In this document: positions 59,334 to 64,000 of the stretch, piece after piece
Layout: each line of letters starts with the position of its first letter
How positions within the stretch are numbered: position 1 is the stretch's first letter
NCBI RefSeq assembly: GCF_019925205.1
Contig: NC_083564.1
Coordinates: 16,402,134 to 16,466,133 of the forward strand
DNA from: Metopolophium dirhodum
Taxonomy: Eukaryota > Arthropoda > Insecta > Hemiptera > Aphididae
Reading direction: 5' to 3'
DNA length: 64,000 nt
The notes under the pieces: generated by a model
Databases searched by the model: none
What the model saw: the letters and a program-made list of their open reading frames with translations, nothing else
Told to the model about the DNA's origin: nothing
Position numbers and translations under genes: made by a program

Positions 59334-62300
59334 ACGTTATAAATATTATTATATAACATATTGTGCAATATTTTGTTTTGATTGATTTGTTGTTCATCAG
59401 GAGTTATAAATTGTTATTTTAATACAGGTATTTAAATGTGTAATATTATTCTTGAGTGCGTGATATTTTTTAAATTCTGAGGATTATTTTAATTTAATTT
59501 AATTTGATGTTTTATACTTGAAAACATATTTTTTGTTGGTACCATTTGTCTATTATTATGTGAAATGTGTAGTTATGTTTACTTTCCGCAAGATCAACAT
59601 AATATATTTTTGTATTTTGATCTTAATAAGTTGTATAGGTATTGTGATCTTAGGGACTTGATATTTATTTTCTTAATCTTACACCCAAGATGTTTTTGGC
59701 ATAACTAATAATGGTCGTCAAGTAAATTATGTACAATAGTGTTTGCATTTTTTAATCTACCTAAAATTTACATTGGAATGGCTGAAAGCCAAATTGCAGT
59801 TGTCGTACAACAGTAGGTATACCTACTTTATCTGAGTATAAATGAACAAACATAAATTAAGAATTAAGATCGATGGTTTTTAAATTGTATTTTAAACCGT
59901 GAAGCATAATAAAATATTTTTGAATAGTAGCCTTGAAAATAAAATTTTTTTTTCTATTCAAATCGTTTCTAATGATATGATTATTATCATTTATGTATAC
60001 TGTATAGTATATTATTTATTTATATAGGCACGTGTTTCGTTTATATATTCTATTTCCTTACAGTCTATAAAGACATTTTTTCATATTGCAATACCATTAT
60101 TTTTCACGAATAAAAGTAGGTATTCAGAGCTCAAAGATGTCATATTATAGATACATAATATAATATAATATTAATAGTATATACAAATATTTTGCAGTTA
60201 TCAATCATGTGTAGTCATAATATGTAATTTTATATTGTTTTATATTTTATACGATAAACTCTCGGGCCCGGGATAATCCTAATACCGCTGTTAAGTTAAT
60301 GATGTTCAAACTTAAGATAGGTACATTCAATTCTGATCTTTGATGTGTATAGGCGAAAACCCATTAAAGTGTCTGAGGGTGGGGGGGGGGCTAACATTTT
60401 TAACATCAATTTTAACCCCCACGGCATCAATTCCACTCAACTAAAATACTTTATACTTTTTGGGAAGGTTTATGAGATATTTGCGCCTATTTGTTTCGTA
60501 ATCGTTACTGCAGTAGTTAATGATTTATGTATGTCGTTAGATGTACGCATTCGATTTATTGGAAAGTAGTTTTATTTTTCTCCCAGTTTTTCTCTTATAT
60601 CCTTCATAATAATAATATACGTCTAAAATTCTATATTTATATAAGTCTTGCAATTGCTGTTAGCTATATAGCATGATTTAAAAATCGAAAAGTGATGTTT
60701 AGTTGTAGATCTAATAGAATATAGTTACGATAGAATCGTAACGAATAGTCTCCACCGTCCAATGTGTATTTGTACAACGGTTTTGCTAATATTTGATCAA
60801 CGACAATATGCGTGAGGAAAATGTGACGATTTCAACGTTTCGGAAATTAATTGCTCCTCTGATATCGTGGGTTAGATATTTGTACATAGCGAGTTTACTC
60901 AAGATATTAAAAGTAAACCCAATCGCAAAACCGTTGCGATCAATTTCTCGGCGAGCGCACGGTGTATATTCTTCCTGCACCCCGTTCGTATCCTCAAATC
61001 GGTCTCCGGATCTAAGGCGTCTCGCTTTTAATTTTTCTTCGGCGTGATAGGGAAAAAACTAAAATGTCGAGACCTCCACCTATAGGCCCTAACTGTTGCT
61101 ATACAAATAGGGTCTTTTTAAAAGTAGCTGTACATACCTATACAATATAAATAATTAAATATATTATAAAGGTACAACCCGGGTACAGAGAAAAAACCTA
61201 AATAATCTATGTACTTATACAAGTATAAATAAGTACCTGAAACTGTATAAAACAATACGTATTATTTCAAAAACACAAAAGTTGACTTGGAAAATCATAT
61301 AGCAGCTTGCAGTTATAATAGCGTATCGCACCCCGTATATATAGGTATCGCACATAAAACCTATGGAGTGATAGACGGAGATGGAGAGCCAGAGACAGAG
61401 ATGGAGCGACTAAATCCGACCGGAGATGAAGGAAAACTTTTATATATATACGATATTACGATGTAATATCTACCGTTTTCTCTACCCACGTACCTAAGGT
61501 ACATCGCAATACAAAGTATTTTGTGGGAACGGGAAGGAGTATATATATAAAAAAGGGATTTAGTTTGAGATGAGGGCACGGGTGGTGCAGGCAGCCGCAG
61601 ATTTCGGATTGCTTTTGAGCAATTTCCGCCCCGGTTCCATCATCGCGTGGTTAAGTGCTAATACATCGTCCGAGCAGACGTGGACGACCACGTATATAGT
61701 ATATACTGCAGCAGTTCGCGGCCGATCGACTGAAAATATATCGGCCGCCGTTTGCGGGACGCGAAAACGGATTGTTGTGTATTCAACCGTATTATGACGT
61801 GGCGGCGGGCGTTTTGATCAAAGCGCCGCCGCCGAAGTGGATGACGGATACGAACGGATGTGAACACGATCTCGTGTACGTATTATTATGATACATTATA
61901 GGTACTTCCTATATATGCGTGTTCTTGATGTGTATACTTGTGTTCAGGGTGATGTTTTAACGTGAGACATTGTTTTTAAATTTCAAGTTCTTATGTATTA
62001 AACGCGTTCTGCATTTGCTGTATTATATGCTATAACTGTATTAATTTAGCAACATATTCTTAAATTAAACATTTTTTTTTGTTATCTTATTGTTTTTCTT
62101 GTGTAGGACCCGTAATTTACCACCAATTAAAAGAAAAACTCAACCTAATTGACTAATTTTGGATACCGCTCGGGTGGTTAAGTCCAGATAGCCCAGACAT
62201 GTCATATGCATATGACTCATTTAGATCAGAGCTTTCCTGAACCTAACCAAAAGTAGTTGTCTTTGGTAAATACCAAAATATGGTTCTATAATACTGCACT

Positions 62301-62997
62301 GGTATAAGTGCATAAAGATGTTGGTATTTTCTGATACATTTAATATCCAAGATGAAATCGATAAAGTTAGAGTTCCTTGTACTTGAATCAATCGGTATTG
62401 AATTCTACAGTAAATTCTTCACCAATATGTGGTAAAAGGACTGTGTCAATAATTAATTGTTATGAAATTTACAAAGACGATAATATTTCTGTAGAACTAA
62501 TTGTTTCAACCGGTTACGATATTTAGATACGATTTTTTCCGATGGGCTTTATGTTACATTTTTAACTTTATGAAATTCCGTTTTATATAACTGTTATAGT
62601 AAATAATACATATACCTAGACTATAGTTGGGTCAAAGATCGAAATTCACCAATAAATTGTTATAATCGATTGCTGTTCAACGCTATATAGAGTGGACAGT
62701 GTTTCTTTTGTTTCGCTATTAAAACAAAAGTGTTTACTGGCCGTATTTTTTCAGCTATATACCTAATACTATTGAATCGGATACGCAGAATATTTCTGCC
62801 GAAAGCGAAAATCGTGTTGTAATTTGATTTAATCGTATTGCCCTGCGCACGATTACCGGGACGCTGCTCGCTCGATATTTTTTATTTTAATATAATACAA
62901 TTATTAGACCGTTCAAATAATTGGTGATTTGTCTAGAAAGTCAAGTTCTAAAATGTGATCAATAGTTAATGATTTATACGCAGACATTAATATCTAC
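59334..62997 (+). other. TRIM9 intron 1 with two CpG-rich patches
   Basis: Mostly AT-rich. A 10-G run lies near 60380. CpG-rich patches at about 60780-61070 and 61560-61880 stand out. Open frames there have no recognisable domain and read on both strands, so I do not call genes. They may be enhancers or an alternative first exon. Confidence 0.4.
61370..61880. promoter_or_regulatory. GAGA-rich and CpG-rich island
   Basis: Bases 61374-61440 are purine-rich with repeated GAGATGGAG/GAGACAGAG text, resembling GAGA-factor sites. Downstream the G+C rises, ending in a palindrome at 61801-61833 (GGCGGCGGGCG...CGCCGCCGCC around TTGATCAA). Inside a presumed long intron this suggests an internal promoter or enhancer; this is inferred from composition only. 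Confidence 0.35.
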
Positions 62998-64000
62998 TTT
63001 TAGATTCTGAGCGGAGCGATGAATGTATTGATTTTACAATGATGTGTGTTTTTTTTTATTTGTGTGTGCACATGATAAGTAGTTGAATAATGCTTTGATT
63101 TTTAACTTCAGTATATTTTCCTGTGGGAAAGTGAATCTAGTTGGTGCATTAGGTATGTAAAAATTCAGAGTAGTTTTCAAAAGTGCCTGGAAATACAAAA
63201 AAAAAAATTAAGAAAAAATGGGTATTTTTATGCAAAATTGGCTTTCGAAAAAATCGATTTTAGTTTTTGGTGTAATTGTAAAATAACCTACAGTAAATAC
63301 CTTGGTTAATACACAAATACATTTTCTATGCATAATACAATTTTTAAAACATTTTGTCTTGTTTTGAGCTGTTTACGGACATTTGAAGTTATTTAAAATT
63401 TCTTAGTTTTTTTTTCTATAAATGTCAATACAATATTATTCGTTGGGTGAAAAAGCTTTGAAATGTATTACAAGGCTCCTAATATATTGTTACAATCGCA
63501 GTTCAAAAATATTAAAAAATACACTGTCACGAATTTGTTGAGTTAGAAATTCATAAATAATTTTCATTTTAAATCTGAGATTTTAAAATTTGGTACAAAA
63601 TTTCTCATAAGTTTGTCTACATTTATCAAAAAAATAAAATGTTTACCGGAAAGTCAAATTACATTTTTATGAGCGTTTGAACTTTATTATTACAAAATTG
63701 GATGTTCACTCGATTTCTTATGTAACGATTTTCTTATTTTGTTGTAAATCAAAAACTAATAACTGTGGATGCTTAAAATATACACTCCATGTTTATTTTA
63801 TCAATTATTCTTATACTTAATAAAATGTTCAAAATATTTTGACTAGTTTCAAGTTGTTTACGGACATTTTCTTTTTTTTAGTTTTTTTTGCATAAATGTT
63901 TATAACATTTTATTTGTTGGGTCAAAAAGCGTGAATATTTAATACAAGACTCCTGATATATTGTTACAATAGCAGTTGAAAACATTAAAAGTACATAGGC
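62998..64000 (-). mobile_element. Main interspersed repeat, copy cut by the window end
   Basis: Begins CTTTTAGATTCTGAGCGGAG and carries the same internal text as the 55.7 kb copy (GTTTACGGACATT, TATAAATGTCAATA, AAGTTTGTCTAC). It runs off the end of the sequence. Confidence 0.7.

Noticed and set aside
61361..61867. Frames in the GAGA/CpG-rich island
   Set aside because: Open on both strands because of base composition and lacking known domains; treated as possible regulatory DNA.
1..64000. tRNA, rRNA or CRISPR loci
   Set aside because: No cloverleaf candidate with consistent A and B boxes, no rRNA-like block and no direct-repeat/spacer array was recognised by eye; a tRNAscan or Infernal run would be decisive.

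Overview
The window looks like nuclear DNA from an insect, most probably an aphid (Hemiptera, Aphididae). The sequence is strongly AT-rich, the genes have many short GT-AG introns, intergenic DNA is full of small inverted-repeat elements, and the proteins are animal orthologues. The species call is inference; the gene identities rest on conceptual translation compared from memory with known families. A 500-base run of N (1178-1677) is an assembly gap.

Layout. 1-10.9 kb: no gene seen; repeats, foldback elements and one hAT-like element. 10.9-12.0 kb (+): a three-exon CFAP144/FAM183-like axonemal protein, tail to tail with PLAA. 12.2-18.2 kb (-): PLAA, 11 exons, intact apart from an apparent one-base frameshift at an A6/T6 run in exon 5. 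20.6-25.0 kb (-): a complete 17-exon TNPO3 (transportin-3). 25-33 kb: no gene; a repeat interrupted by nested foldback elements, one of which carries a remnant of an endonuclease/exonuclease/phosphatase (EEP) domain. 33.2-33.9 kb (-): WASHC3 (CCDC53). 36.3-39.1 kb (-): RPL36A (ribosomal protein eL42), whose first coding exon is only the ATG. 39.5-43.0 kb (+): an unrecognised multi-exon gene head to head with RPL36A. 43.1-44.9 kb (-): L2HGDH, six exons. 45.2-46.3 kb: a non-autonomous hAT element with a perfect 8-bp target duplication and a decayed BED-finger transposase start. 49.8-50.6 kb (+): the GC-rich first coding exon of TRIM9; the rest of that gene appears to lie beyond 64 kb, so the last 13.4 kb is probably intron 1, packed with repeats.

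The genes do not form one pathway. They are housekeeping or cell-biology genes: ubiquitin/p97 cofactor PLAA, SR-protein import by TNPO3, endosomal actin through the WASH complex, translation by eL42, metabolite repair by L2HGDH, a neuronal E3 ligase TRIM9 and a ciliary protein. No convincing new multi-gene system was found. The most notable items are the unrecognised gene sharing a short bidirectional promoter with RPL36A, the nested foldback elements with a captured EEP fragment, hAT-like elements with 8-bp target duplications, a dispersed CACGGACTAAGATAT terminal motif, a 27-bp in-frame minisatellite in WASHC3 and the PLAA frameshift.
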